In this document: piece by piece, positions 6,763 to 14,483 of the stretch | Layout of the letters: each line of letters begins with the position of its first letter | Position numbering within the stretch: the first letter of the stretch is position 1 | Assembly (NCBI GenBank): GCA_030038115.1 | Contig: JASHPM010000142.1 | Coordinates: 1-34,578, forward strand | Direction of reading: 5' to 3' | From: Acidobacteriaceae bacterium | GTDB taxonomy: Bacteria > Acidobacteriota > Terriglobia > Terriglobales > Acidobacteriaceae | DNA length: 34,578 nucleotides | Program-made: the position numbers and the translations under genes | The notes under the pieces: generated by a model | The model's input: only the letters and a program-made list of their open reading frames with translations | What the model was told of the DNA's origin: nothing | Databases searched by the model: none

Positions 6763-8088
6763 CTATTGCGTCACCACTTCCTGGCCGTCGCGCTTGTAGA
6801 TGACGCCAGCTTTCATAACGAAACTCACTTTGCTCATCACGGTAATGTCATCCAGCGGATTGCCGGGAACGGCGACTAAGTCAGCGTACTTGCCAGCCGC
6901 AACGGTGCCTAACATGTCTTCATGGCCAAGTAACCGAGCCGCGTTTATGGTCGCCATCTGCAAAGTATATGCTGGAGGGAGACCCGCCTTAACAAGATAG
7001 ATAAAGTCTTCCCAGTTCTGGCCGTGAGGATAGACGCCCGCGTCGGTGCCATAAGCAAACTTCACACCCCCTGTGTAAGCGCGGGTAACGGTTTTCATGA
7101 TCTGTGGTCCAATGGCGAGGGCCTTGGCCGCGACGGTGGCCGGATAGGCGCCATTCCTTGCCTGCTCGGCGACATACTGACCCGTGTACACGGTGGGGCA
7201 GTAGAAAGTGCCATGCTCCTTCATGAGCTGGATGTCCTGGTCGTCCATGAAGGTGCCGTGCTCGACGGAATCGACCCCGGCGATGACGGAACGGCGAATC
7301 GCCTCGGCTCCGTGGGCATGGACAGCGACCTTCATCCCGTAGTCGTGGGCAGTCTCCACGATGGCGCGAATTTCGTCCTCGGTCATCTGCGGACCTGAGC
7401 CGTTGGTTCCGAGGTCCATGACGCCGCCTGACGGCATGGCTTTGATGAGATCGGCGCCTTCCTTGTAGTGCAGGCGAACGACCTTTCGAGCTTCATCCGG
7501 GCCGTTGAAGATGGACTGCAGGGGGCCTGGATCGCCCTGCAGTTCCAGGCTGAGGCCGTTGGAGTGATCGGCGTGGCCGCCTGTGGTGCTGATCGCCGGA
7601 CCGGCGGTGAAGATGCGTGGTCCAATCACGGTGCCGGCGGCGACTTCCTGGCGCAACGCGACTGTGTCGTAGTCTGTATCGCCGACGTTGCGGACTGTGG
7701 TGAAACCCGCCATGAGCGTGCGCCGTGCGTAAAGTGTGGAACGGAGCACGAGATTGGCAAAATTGACGTGCGCTGCTTCGGCGTAACTGTTCTCGCCGAA
7801 TTGGTTGTCAAGGTGCACGTGGTCGTCAATGAGGCCGGGCAAACAGGTCACGCCAGTCAGGTCAACTACTGTCGCCCCCGCCTCACTCTCTGTGCCAGGT
7901 ACGACCTTGTCAAACTTGGCGCCGGAGATTACCACAGTCGTCGGGCCGAGCATCTTTCCGGCGGCGCTGTCAAAGAGGCTGGGGCAGTGGACCACCGTAA
8001 CGGCGGCTGAAGCGCTCTGCGAAAAAGCCACAGGGGTGGACAAACATGCGAGCGCGGCTACCCGGAATGCTGTACGAAGCGGATTCAT
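6763..8088 (-). CDS. secreted metal-dependent amidohydrolase (imidazolonepropionase / Xaa-Pro dipeptidase-like)
   Basis: The 441-residue protein has a signal peptide (about residues 1-28) and an amidohydrolase TIM-barrel fold. Metal ligands are visible as DDHVHL near residue 90, the carboxylated-lysine candidate in ADLIKAMPSGGV near 217, histidines in VHAHG near 257 and VEHGTF near 278, and the aspartate in YGTDAG near 350. The C-terminus (LGTVAAGKYADLVAVPGNPL) is the usual end of this family. Related exported enzymes cleave C-terminal residues from N-acyl or proline dipeptides; the substrate cannot be read here. A strong AAGGAGGAA ribosome site precedes the ATG. It follows the M28 peptidase by 51 bases on the same strand, so the two probably form a peptide-utilising operon. 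Confidence 0.88.
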   Translation of the reverse strand: MNPLRTAFRVAALACLSTPVAFSQSASAAVTVVHCPSLFDSAAGKMLGPTTVVISGAKFDKVVPGTESEAGATVVDLTGVTCLPGLIDDHVHLDNQFGENSYAEAAHVNFANLVLRSTLYARRTLMAGFTTVRNVGDTDYDTVALRQEVAAGTVIGPRIFTAGPAISTTGGHADHSNGLSLELQGDPGPLQSIFNGPDEARKVVRLHYKEGADLIKAMPSGGVMDLGTNGSGPQMTEDEIRAIVETAHDYGMKVAVHAHGAEAIRRSVIAGVDSVEHGTFMDDQDIQLMKEHGTFYCPTVYTGQYVAEQARNGAYPATVAAKALAIGPQIMKTVTRAYTGGVKFAYGTDAGVYPHGQNWEDFIYLVKAGLPPAYTLQMATINAARLLGHEDMLGTVAAGKYADLVAVPGNPLDDITVMSKVSFVMKAGVIYKRDGQEVVTQ

Positions 8089-8139
8089 GGGAACATTCCT
8101 CCTTATTCGCAGAAGAATCGATCACGCAATCGATCGGGC

Positions 8140-10380
8140 TTAGTTGCTCAGACCTTTTCGCGGCAACAACTGCGTAGCCTGCCTGAGTAAGTCAGCTTCG
8201 TGCTCGAGGGCGGCGGATACACGAACAATCTGATCGTCGGCTTCTGCCCATTTGTCTTGCTCGATCGCCTCACGCACGCCGGGGATCGTTTTGACGCCGT
8301 AGCCAGTGTAGAAGCCAGGCGCATAGAGCAGATGCTCGAACCACGGCCGGTTGGGTAGCCCGCGATCATCGGTCAGCAGGCGCTCGCTGCGAATCAGGTC
8401 AGCGTTCAAGCCCGCGGGAGCGTCACCTCCCGCCGCGCCGAAGGCTGCGTCGAAGGCCTTGGCGGCGTCGGCCAGATCGTCGGAAGCCTGGTCGAGGGGG
8501 GCGAAGTTGAGGTAAGGCGGAATCCCTTCCTCGGGCGGCGGAACCATCGTCTTCTTTGGATCGTAGAGGGCCTTGTAGACGCCCTCGGAGATTTCCAGAT
8601 TGCGCTCTTTTGCTTCATCGCGCTTCTCAGTCGCCAGCGTTTTGAGCTGCGTCACGTAGAGGTGCACGGTATCCGCAAGATCTGAGAACTGGAAGGGCAG
8701 GATGTCGGCGTCGGACATGCGCATCACCATGGTGCCGGCGGTCTGCGCGAGGGCGCGCTCATAGTCAAAGGTGGTATCGAGAAAATGCGTGTAGTAGTAG
8801 AAATCGTCGTAAATGGAGTGGTACTGCCCGCCCTGGTCTTCGCCTCCATAGCCGAGGTTGACGCTGGCTACGCCGAGGTGGTCAATGAAGACCGTGTAGT
8901 CGGAACCTGAGCCGAGGGCGGGAATGCGCAGGTCGGCTCGCGAGCGAATCTCGGCGCGAGCCTGGGGTGCTGCGCGCGAGATATCGACGAGGCGCACCCG
9001 CTTCCACACGGACATCTTCGTCTCTGGATCCTGAATGTCCTTCGCGACGTCGTTTACGAAGTTTTCAAGGGAATGCGAACCCTCGGCGCGGAAGTAGCCA
9101 CGCCCATTGCCGTCGGAATTAAAGTAAGCCACGGCATGCTGTTTCAGCTCGTCGGCGTGATACTCGGCCCACTCGGTCGATCCGAGCAGCGCGGGCTCCT
9201 CACCGTCCCAGAAGCAGTAGATGATGGTGCGAGAGGGTTTCCATCCCTGCTTCAGTAATTCGCCGAATGAGCGCGCTTCTTCCAGTTCCGGACTTGTGCC
9301 GGAAAGTGGATCCTCAGCGCCGTTGACCCACGCATCGTGATGATTGCCCCGAATGACCCATTGGTCGGGATACCTGGAGCCGGGAATGTGCGCAATGACG
9401 TCGTTGAGCGGCTTGCGATCCCAGTTGAAGCTGACGGCCAGATGAGCCTTTGCTGTGCTCGGGCCGACATGATAGGTGAAAGGCAATCCGCCGCGCCACG
9501 ATTCGGGCACCGTCTGCCCGCCTAGCGCCTTGAGGAACGGCGTGGCGTCGGCATACGAGATGGGGAGCACGGGAATTTTCGTGATGGTCTGCACCTGATC
9601 GAGGGGGATGAGCTTCACGCCTGGGACTGCACCGACTCCGGGCGTCTGCGGATCGCCTGGGTAGATGGGCATATCCATGACGCTGCCACGCTGCGCGCCC
9701 TCCGGCGGACGCGTCGGGCCTTGGGGATAAGTGTCTCCCTGGAAGTAGCCGTCTTCGCGCGGATCGGAGTAGATAATGCAGCCAACGGCTCCGTGCTCGG
9801 CGGCCACTTTGGGTTTGATACCCCGCCAGCTCATGCCATAGCGGGCGATCACGATGGCGCCCTTAACGGAGACGCCCATACGATCGAGAACTTCATAATC
9901 CTCGGGACGGCCATAGTTCACGTAGACGAGGGGCGCAGTGACGTCGCCATCGCGGGAGTACGCGTTGTAGGTGGGCAGCTGCTCGTCTTTTTGGCCGGAA
10001 GTTGGATCCACGGCAACTGTAGGTTCCTCGAGCTTCGCTGTGAAAGGCGCGGGGCCGAGCAACTCGAGCATGCGCGATTTGGGAGTGGGGAAGAGCGCGG
10101 AGAAAGTCTCGATCTTCGCATCGAGACCATACGATTTTAGCTGAGCCAGCAGCCATTCAGCGTTATCTTTGTCGTAAGGCGAGCCAACATGGTGCGGGCG
10201 CGCCGAGAGCCGGCGCATATTGTCGCGGATTTGATCGGGATCCGGCAGTTCGCGGAACTTCTGCTCCCAATTAATCTCGGTTACTGAATCCTCGGGTGCA
10301 TAGCCGCGCAGCGGACGCCCGGCGTCTACGGCGTAAGCGGCAACGGCGAACATACAAGCAGCGGCGACAGACAGGCGCAT
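8140..10380 (-). CDS. secreted M28-family glutamate carboxypeptidase / transferrin-receptor-like peptidase
   Basis: The 746-residue protein matches the glutamate carboxypeptidase II layout: signal peptide (1-20), PA domain inserted at about 120-290, M28 zinc peptidase domain at about 310-560, and TfR-like helical dimerisation domain at 600-746. Zinc ligands are visible as NHHDAW near 346, WDGEEPALLGS near 392 (glutamate base plus ligand), FNSDGNG near 420 and QYHSIYDD near 520. These enzymes remove C-terminal glutamate or other residues from peptides outside the cytoplasm. The length is normal and the frame is intact. It is the first gene of a likely two-gene operon with the amidohydrolase. 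Confidence 0.92.
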   Translation of the reverse strand: MRLSVAAACMFAVAAYAVDAGRPLRGYAPEDSVTEINWEQKFRELPDPDQIRDNMRRLSARPHHVGSPYDKDNAEWLLAQLKSYGLDAKIETFSALFPTPKSRMLELLGPAPFTAKLEEPTVAVDPTSGQKDEQLPTYNAYSRDGDVTAPLVYVNYGRPEDYEVLDRMGVSVKGAIVIARYGMSWRGIKPKVAAEHGAVGCIIYSDPREDGYFQGDTYPQGPTRPPEGAQRGSVMDMPIYPGDPQTPGVGAVPGVKLIPLDQVQTITKIPVLPISYADATPFLKALGGQTVPESWRGGLPFTYHVGPSTAKAHLAVSFNWDRKPLNDVIAHIPGSRYPDQWVIRGNHHDAWVNGAEDPLSGTSPELEEARSFGELLKQGWKPSRTIIYCFWDGEEPALLGSTEWAEYHADELKQHAVAYFNSDGNGRGYFRAEGSHSLENFVNDVAKDIQDPETKMSVWKRVRLVDISRAAPQARAEIRSRADLRIPALGSGSDYTVFIDHLGVASVNLGYGGEDQGGQYHSIYDDFYYYTHFLDTTFDYERALAQTAGTMVMRMSDADILPFQFSDLADTVHLYVTQLKTLATEKRDEAKERNLEISEGVYKALYDPKKTMVPPPEEGIPPYLNFAPLDQASDDLADAAKAFDAAFGAAGGDAPAGLNADLIRSERLLTDDRGLPNRPWFEHLLYAPGFYTGYGVKTIPGVREAIEQDKWAEADDQIVRVSAALEHEADLLRQATQLLPRKGLSN

Positions 10381-10603
10381 ACGATATGAACCTCACAAGT
10401 GCGGTGACAGAGCTGCAGGGGGTTGCGGAGGAATTTCGTGATTGAAACAATATAGCGTATAGATCCGCGTTTGCAGCTCGATTTAGGGTCACATCAAAAA
10501 AGGTCTTGAGGCGACAGAAGGGCCGGGGCGCCTTCATTGCAAGGAGGATCGCGGGCCCTGGTTGCGTCCTTCTGCGCCAACAAGCATCTATATATGCACA
10601 TTT
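10381..10603. promoter_or_regulatory. divergent intergenic region between M28 peptidase and MBL-fold gene
   Basis: The 223 bp must hold both divergent promoters. On the minus strand TATATT at 10454-10449 could serve as the -10 box of the peptidase operon; I see no good -35. On the plus strand TATATAT at 10589-10595 lies only 8 bases before the ATG at 10604, which would give a nearly leaderless message for the MBL gene. Confidence 0.3.
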
Positions 10604-11602
10604 ATGCGTGGATCCTCGGAGGCGGTTAACGAAGCGGTCGAAGCCGCAGCGGCCAGCGATCATTTTCGGAAGGGGCGCTTTTTCAATCCGGGCGTTACCG
10701 AGCACCGATTCCTGACGGCACTGAAATGGATGGCTGGGCGTGAGATAGGGCCGTGGCGGCATTGGATCCCGTCCACGCCGGGAGCGAAGCCGCCTGATCA
10801 GGTGGAGGGTGGCGCCCTGCGCGTCACATGGGTTAACCATTCCACGATGCTGCTCCAGACCGAGGGACTCAATCTGCTCACGGATCCCGTCTGGTCACGT
10901 CGCGTGAGTCCGGTGAGTTTTACGGGACCGCAGCGGCACCGCGACCCCGGCATTCGCTTTGAGGACTTGCCGCGGATCGACTGCCTGATCATTAGTCACA
11001 ATCACTATGACCATTTCGATGCGCCGACCCTGAAGCGGCTGGCCGCCGCGCATCAGCCCGTCGTTTTCTGCCCGCTGGGCCTCGAGAAGCCGTTGCGGCG
11101 CAGCGGGTTCGTACAGGTGCAGGGCTTCGACTGGTGGCAGGGGCAATCGTGGAAGCAGCTGCGCATTCACTGCGTTCCGGCACAGCACTTTTCCGGGCGC
11201 ACACCATTCGATCGCAATCGGACGCTGTGGTGCGGATGGGTAGTAGAGAGCGTGCACGGCAACATTTATTTCGCGGGCGATACGGGATTCTGTGATGTGT
11301 TCGAGGCGCTTAAGGATGCGTTTTCACCGTTCCGGCTAGCGCTGCTGCCTATTGGGGCGTATGAGCCGGAGTGGTTCATGGGCCCGATTCATATGACGCC
11401 GGAGCAAGCCGTCGAAGCGAGTGCGATCCTGGGCGCCGGGACTGCCATTGCGATTCACTTCGGAACGTTCGCGCTCGCAGACGAGGGCGAGACCGATCCG
11501 GCAGAACGTCTGCAAAGAGCATTACGAAACCGTGAAGATGGGGAACAATTCTGGATTTTGAGAGAAGGTGAAGGCGTCTTGTTCCGTGAGAGCAACGCCT
11601 AA
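10604..11602 (+). CDS. NAPE-PLD/UlaG-like metallo-beta-lactamase-fold hydrolase
   Basis: The protein has the metallo-beta-lactamase fold of the NAPE-PLD/lactamase_B_2 group. Counted from the ATG at 10604 (332 residues), SHNHYDHFD lies near residue 132 and supplies H-x-H-x-DH. AQHFSGR near 195 gives the third histidine, FAGDTGF near 223 the bridging aspartate, and AIHFGTF near 285 the last histidine. An N-terminal FFNPGVTEHRF segment and the NHSTMLLQ and TDPVWSRR blocks are typical of bacterial NAPE-PLD homologues, which hydrolyse phospholipid-type phosphodiesters. No signal peptide is visible. An upstream ATG at 10562 in the same frame is possible but adds sequence unlike the family. No Shine-Dalgarno is evident for either. 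Confidence 0.87.
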   Translation: MRGSSEAVNEAVEAAAASDHFRKGRFFNPGVTEHRFLTALKWMAGREIGPWRHWIPSTPGAKPPDQVEGGALRVTWVNHSTMLLQTEGLNLLTDPVWSRRVSPVSFTGPQRHRDPGIRFEDLPRIDCLIISHNHYDHFDAPTLKRLAAAHQPVVFCPLGLEKPLRRSGFVQVQGFDWWQGQSWKQLRIHCVPAQHFSGRTPFDRNRTLWCGWVVESVHGNIYFAGDTGFCDVFEALKDAFSPFRLALLPIGAYEPEWFMGPIHMTPEQAVEASAILGAGTAIAIHFGTFALADEGETDPAERLQRALRNREDGEQFWILREGEGVLFRESNA

Positions 11603-11607
11603 TTGAG

Positions 11608-11613
11608 TATAAT
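11608..11613 (+). promoter_or_regulatory. TATAAT -10 box just after the MBL gene
   Basis: A perfect TATAAT lies 5 bases after the MBL stop and 12 bases before the GTG at 11626. No good -35 is seen. Transcription would begin around 11619-11621, giving a message with almost no leader, consistent with the absence of a Shine-Dalgarno before that GTG. Confidence 0.4.
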
Positions 11614-11625
11614 CGACCCCGAATC

Positions 11626-12036
11626 GTGGAAATCTTCTTCAATCTGTTGTGGGTCGCGGTCGCGATCATGCTCTGCACAATGTGGTGCGCCGACCTGCAG
11701 CGAAATCGGAAAGAAAGCTTGCTCCCCACGATCGGTATACAACTAGTCGCGCTGGCGGTGCTGGTAGCAATTCTTCTGCCCGTGATTTCGCTCACCGACG
11801 ACCTGCAGGCGGCCACAAATCCGGCCGAAACGGAGCGCGTCTGCCGGCGGAGCGATCAGCAACCGTCGCCGGATCGACCGCTGCACCGAGTGCCTGTTGC
11901 ACTTGCGGTACTGGACGCGCCCCGCATTTTTCCGCCGGTGCCGGTGACCAGATTGAGAGCCGTCGCCGAACCAGTTTCGCAGCAGGCGCAGGCCTTTTAT
12001 CGGGCTTTCGCGACGCGTCCGCCGCCCGAGGCGTGA
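11626..12036 (+). CDS. small membrane protein of unknown function upstream of the efflux operon
   Basis: I do not recognise a named family. The 136-residue product, read from GTG at 11626, has two hydrophobic segments at about residues 3-20 and 34-55, then a soluble tail with ISLTDDLQAATNPAETE, and a proline-rich C-terminus. Comparable small membrane proteins occur next to RND efflux genes in Acidobacteriota, as far as I recall; that is memory, not a search result. It lies 76 bases before the TolC-like gene in the same direction. A role tied to the efflux system is a guess from position only. Coding use of GC-rich third positions supports a real gene. Confidence 0.6.
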   Translation: MEIFFNLLWVAVAIMLCTMWCADLQRNRKESLLPTIGIQLVALAVLVAILLPVISLTDDLQAATNPAETERVCRRSDQQPSPDRPLHRVPVALAVLDAPRIFPPVPVTRLRAVAEPVSQQAQAFYRAFATRPPPEA

Positions 12037-12079
12037 GCGGCGCAGCCCATCTTTCTTTTTGCCCCCTTCTGTAAATGCG

Positions 12080-12098
12080 GATCGCCCTGCGGGCGATC
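12080..12098 (+). promoter_or_regulatory. perfect hairpin in the leader of the efflux operon
   Basis: GATCGCCC-TGC-GGGCGATC is an 8-bp perfect inverted repeat with a 3-bp loop, ending 14 bases before the TolC-like ATG at 12113. There is no T-run after it, so it is not a normal terminator. It may be an operator or an RNA stem that affects translation start of the operon. Confidence 0.45.
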
Positions 12099-12112
12099 GA
12101 TGGACACTCGCG

Positions 12113-13390
12113 ATGAACCTCCGGCTTTCCGGATCCGGTCCGATTCTGGCCTTTTGCCTCGCAGTTACACCGGCACTCGCGCAAGTGTCCGCACCGGGGG
12201 CCTCGCCTGCTCCAGCATCGGCCCCATTGACGCTTGCGCAGGTGCTGGAAATTGCGAGGACAAAAAACCCGACGCTGCTTTCAGCCGAGCAGCACGTCGA
12301 TGCGATGAAGGCCGCTGAGATCACCGCGGGATTGCGGCAGAATCCGACATTTACATTGTCTGGCGCCAATACTACTCTGCCAGCCAATAACCCGAGCAGC
12401 CCTTACACCTATGTTGGAAATATTTCCCGCCTTTTTGAGCGCGGCCAAAAGCGCCGTTGGCGGCTCGATGCAGCGCGTTCCACCACTGATGTGACGCGCA
12501 GCCAGTACAACGATCAGGTACGCCAAACGGTTCTCCAGGTAAGGGACGCGTTTACCAATATGTTGGCCGCTAAAGAAGCGCTGCGTATCGCGCAGGATAA
12601 TCTCGACAGCTATCGCAAAACAGTGAATTTGAGCCACGTGCGGCTGAATACCGGCGACATCAGCAAGACCGACTTTGAGCGCATCGACCTGCAGCTCGCC
12701 GAATTTGAATCGGACTACGATAATGCGACGCTCGACCTGACGCAGCAAAGCGATTCACTACAGCTGCTGATGGGGATTGAAAACCCTGCCGCGAACTTCG
12801 ACATCGTCGGGAGCATCCAGCCGCCTGACGTCACCGTCACCCTTGCACAGGTTGAACAGGACGCGCTCGCCGCGCGTCCGGACTATCTGGCTGCTCGTCA
12901 ATCTGTAACTCTGGCTGATGCAAATGTAAAGGTAGCCGATTCCGAGGGCACGACGGATCCGACCCTCGGCGCCGAATATGAACGCGTCGGCGTTTTCGAC
13001 AGCGCCGGATTTCAGATCTCGGTCCCGCTGCGCATCTTCGATCGCAATCAGGGCGAGAAGCAGCGCACCCGCTATGAAGCACAGTCGGCGCGATTTGGCG
13101 AAATTGCGGCGCGCAACCAGGTGCTGAACGACGTGGACGAGGCATGGGCCGCGTACAAGGCGGCGCTCGACTTGGCGAAACGGTACAACAACCACTATGT
13201 CGACGAGGCCCAGCGCGTGCGCGACAACCTTGAATTCAGCTATCGGTACGGGGGCACAACACTGCTCGATTATCTCGATGCATTGCGCGACTACCGCCAG
13301 ATCAATCTCGATGCGCTCACCGCCAACCAGCAGGTCTGGCTCAGCATTCATCAGCTCAGCTTCGCCGCCGCCACGGAGATCGTCCCATGA
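12113..13390 (+). CDS. TolC-family outer-membrane efflux protein (CzcC-like)
   Basis: The product is the outer-membrane channel of a tripartite efflux pump. The start chosen is ATG at 12113 because it begins directly with a signal peptide (MNLRLSGSGPILAFCLA, cleavage near TPALAQ). The upstream frame only has a TTG at 12059 and adds unlikely residues. Two OEP repeats are visible, each starting with a segment such as LTLAQVLEIARTKNPTLLSA and later VTLAQVEQDALAARPDYLAA, followed by long coiled helices. The length of about 425 residues is normal. Its stop overlaps the adaptor ATG (ATGA at 13387-13390), so translation is coupled. Confidence 0.92.
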   Translation: MNLRLSGSGPILAFCLAVTPALAQVSAPGASPAPASAPLTLAQVLEIARTKNPTLLSAEQHVDAMKAAEITAGLRQNPTFTLSGANTTLPANNPSSPYTYVGNISRLFERGQKRRWRLDAARSTTDVTRSQYNDQVRQTVLQVRDAFTNMLAAKEALRIAQDNLDSYRKTVNLSHVRLNTGDISKTDFERIDLQLAEFESDYDNATLDLTQQSDSLQLLMGIENPAANFDIVGSIQPPDVTVTLAQVEQDALAARPDYLAARQSVTLADANVKVADSEGTTDPTLGAEYERVGVFDSAGFQISVPLRIFDRNQGEKQRTRYEAQSARFGEIAARNQVLNDVDEAWAAYKAALDLAKRYNNHYVDEAQRVRDNLEFSYRYGGTTLLDYLDALRDYRQINLDALTANQQVWLSIHQLSFAAATEIVP

Positions 13391-14481
13391 AACGGCAAAA
13401 ACTCTCCGCAATTGCGACCCCTGTCGCCGCCGCGTCGATTCTGCTTTCCATGGCGGCGTGCCGCAGTAACGACTCTCCGCCGCAAACGGCTACACCAAAG
13501 GAGCAGGTTCTGCAAACGGTGATTGTTCATGTACAGCAGGTGGCGAGCCAGCTGGTGCTGCCGGCGCGCATCGTGGCGAACCCCACGGACATGGTGCACA
13601 TCTACCCGCTCATCAGCGGCCGTGTGCTGTCGCTTACAATTCTTCCCGGCCAGGAAGTCAGCAAGGGGCAGAAGATCGGCACGCTGCAAAGCAGTGACGC
13701 CGCTCAGGCTCGCTCCGATTTTGAGAAGGCCAAGATTGAGGCGGATAGGGCCGATCTCCAGCTCAATCGCGCGAATGAACTGCTGCAGCACGATGTGATG
13801 GCACAGCGCGACTACGACGATCTGAAGGCGCTCGACGAATCCGATCACTCCGAGCTGGAGCGCTCTCGCCAGGCCCTGCACCTGCTCGGCTTCAGCGAGA
13901 ACGACTCTTCCGATGTAGTGCCTATCACCGCACCTATCTCCGGCGTGGTGTTGGATGTGGAAACTGGACCTGGCGAGCTGCAGCGTTCGCTCGACAACGC
14001 TACGGCCATTGCCACCATTGCTAACATTGACCAAGTCTGGGTGGTTGGCGATCTTTATCCGCGCGAGCAGGAATCAGTTCACGTCGGCCAGCCGACGGAT
14101 ATCACCGTGAATGGCTATCCCGGCCTCACGCTGCATGGCTCCATCGCCAACATCTCGGACGCGGTCGATCCTGTATCGCTGACCCTCAAAGTTCGCGTCG
14201 TGGTTCCTAATCCCGGCCACCGTCTCAAGCCTCAGATGTATGCCAGTATGGCGGTGACTGGTCGGCAACGTAGCGTGATCGCGGTACCGGCAACCGCCGT
14301 CATCGAGAATGGGCACGACACTTTCGTCTTTGTCGAAAGTGCACCAGGCAAATATGAGCGCCGCTCCGTCACCCTCGGCGAAATGCACGCGGACACAGAC
14401 GAAATTACGCAGGGTCTAAGCGATGGGAACAAAATCGTCACAACCGGGGCAGAGCTCTTGCGCGCAGATGAGGCCCAGTAA
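13387..14481 (+). CDS. RND efflux periplasmic adaptor lipoprotein (CzcB/HlyD family)
   Basis: This 364-residue membrane-fusion protein bridges the pump and the outer-membrane channel. The N-terminus has a lipoprotein signal with lipobox SMAAC (cysteine near residue 24), so it is probably lipid-anchored. The order of parts is a barrel-sandwich half (VHIYPLISGRVLSLTILPGQ), a helical hairpin at about 95-160, the second lipoyl half (ITAPISGVVLDVETGPGEL), a beta-barrel (TDITVNGYPGLTLHGSIANI), and a membrane-proximal domain ending the protein. No histidine-rich metal-binding N-terminus like that of classical CzcB is seen. It lies between the TolC-like gene (4-base overlap) and the pump gene (2-base gap). 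Confidence 0.92.
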   Translation: MKRQKLSAIATPVAAASILLSMAACRSNDSPPQTATPKEQVLQTVIVHVQQVASQLVLPARIVANPTDMVHIYPLISGRVLSLTILPGQEVSKGQKIGTLQSSDAAQARSDFEKAKIEADRADLQLNRANELLQHDVMAQRDYDDLKALDESDHSELERSRQALHLLGFSENDSSDVVPITAPISGVVLDVETGPGELQRSLDNATAIATIANIDQVWVVGDLYPREQESVHVGQPTDITVNGYPGLTLHGSIANISDAVDPVSLTLKVRVVVPNPGHRLKPQMYASMAVTGRQRSVIAVPATAVIENGHDTFVFVESAPGKYERRSVTLGEMHADTDEITQGLSDGNKIVTTGAELLRADEAQ

Positions 14482-14483
14482 TC

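Noticed and set aside
12080-12098. Rho-independent terminator between the small membrane protein and the TolC-like gene
   Set aside because: The stem is perfect, but no T-run follows on the plus strand. It is better treated as a possible leader structure.
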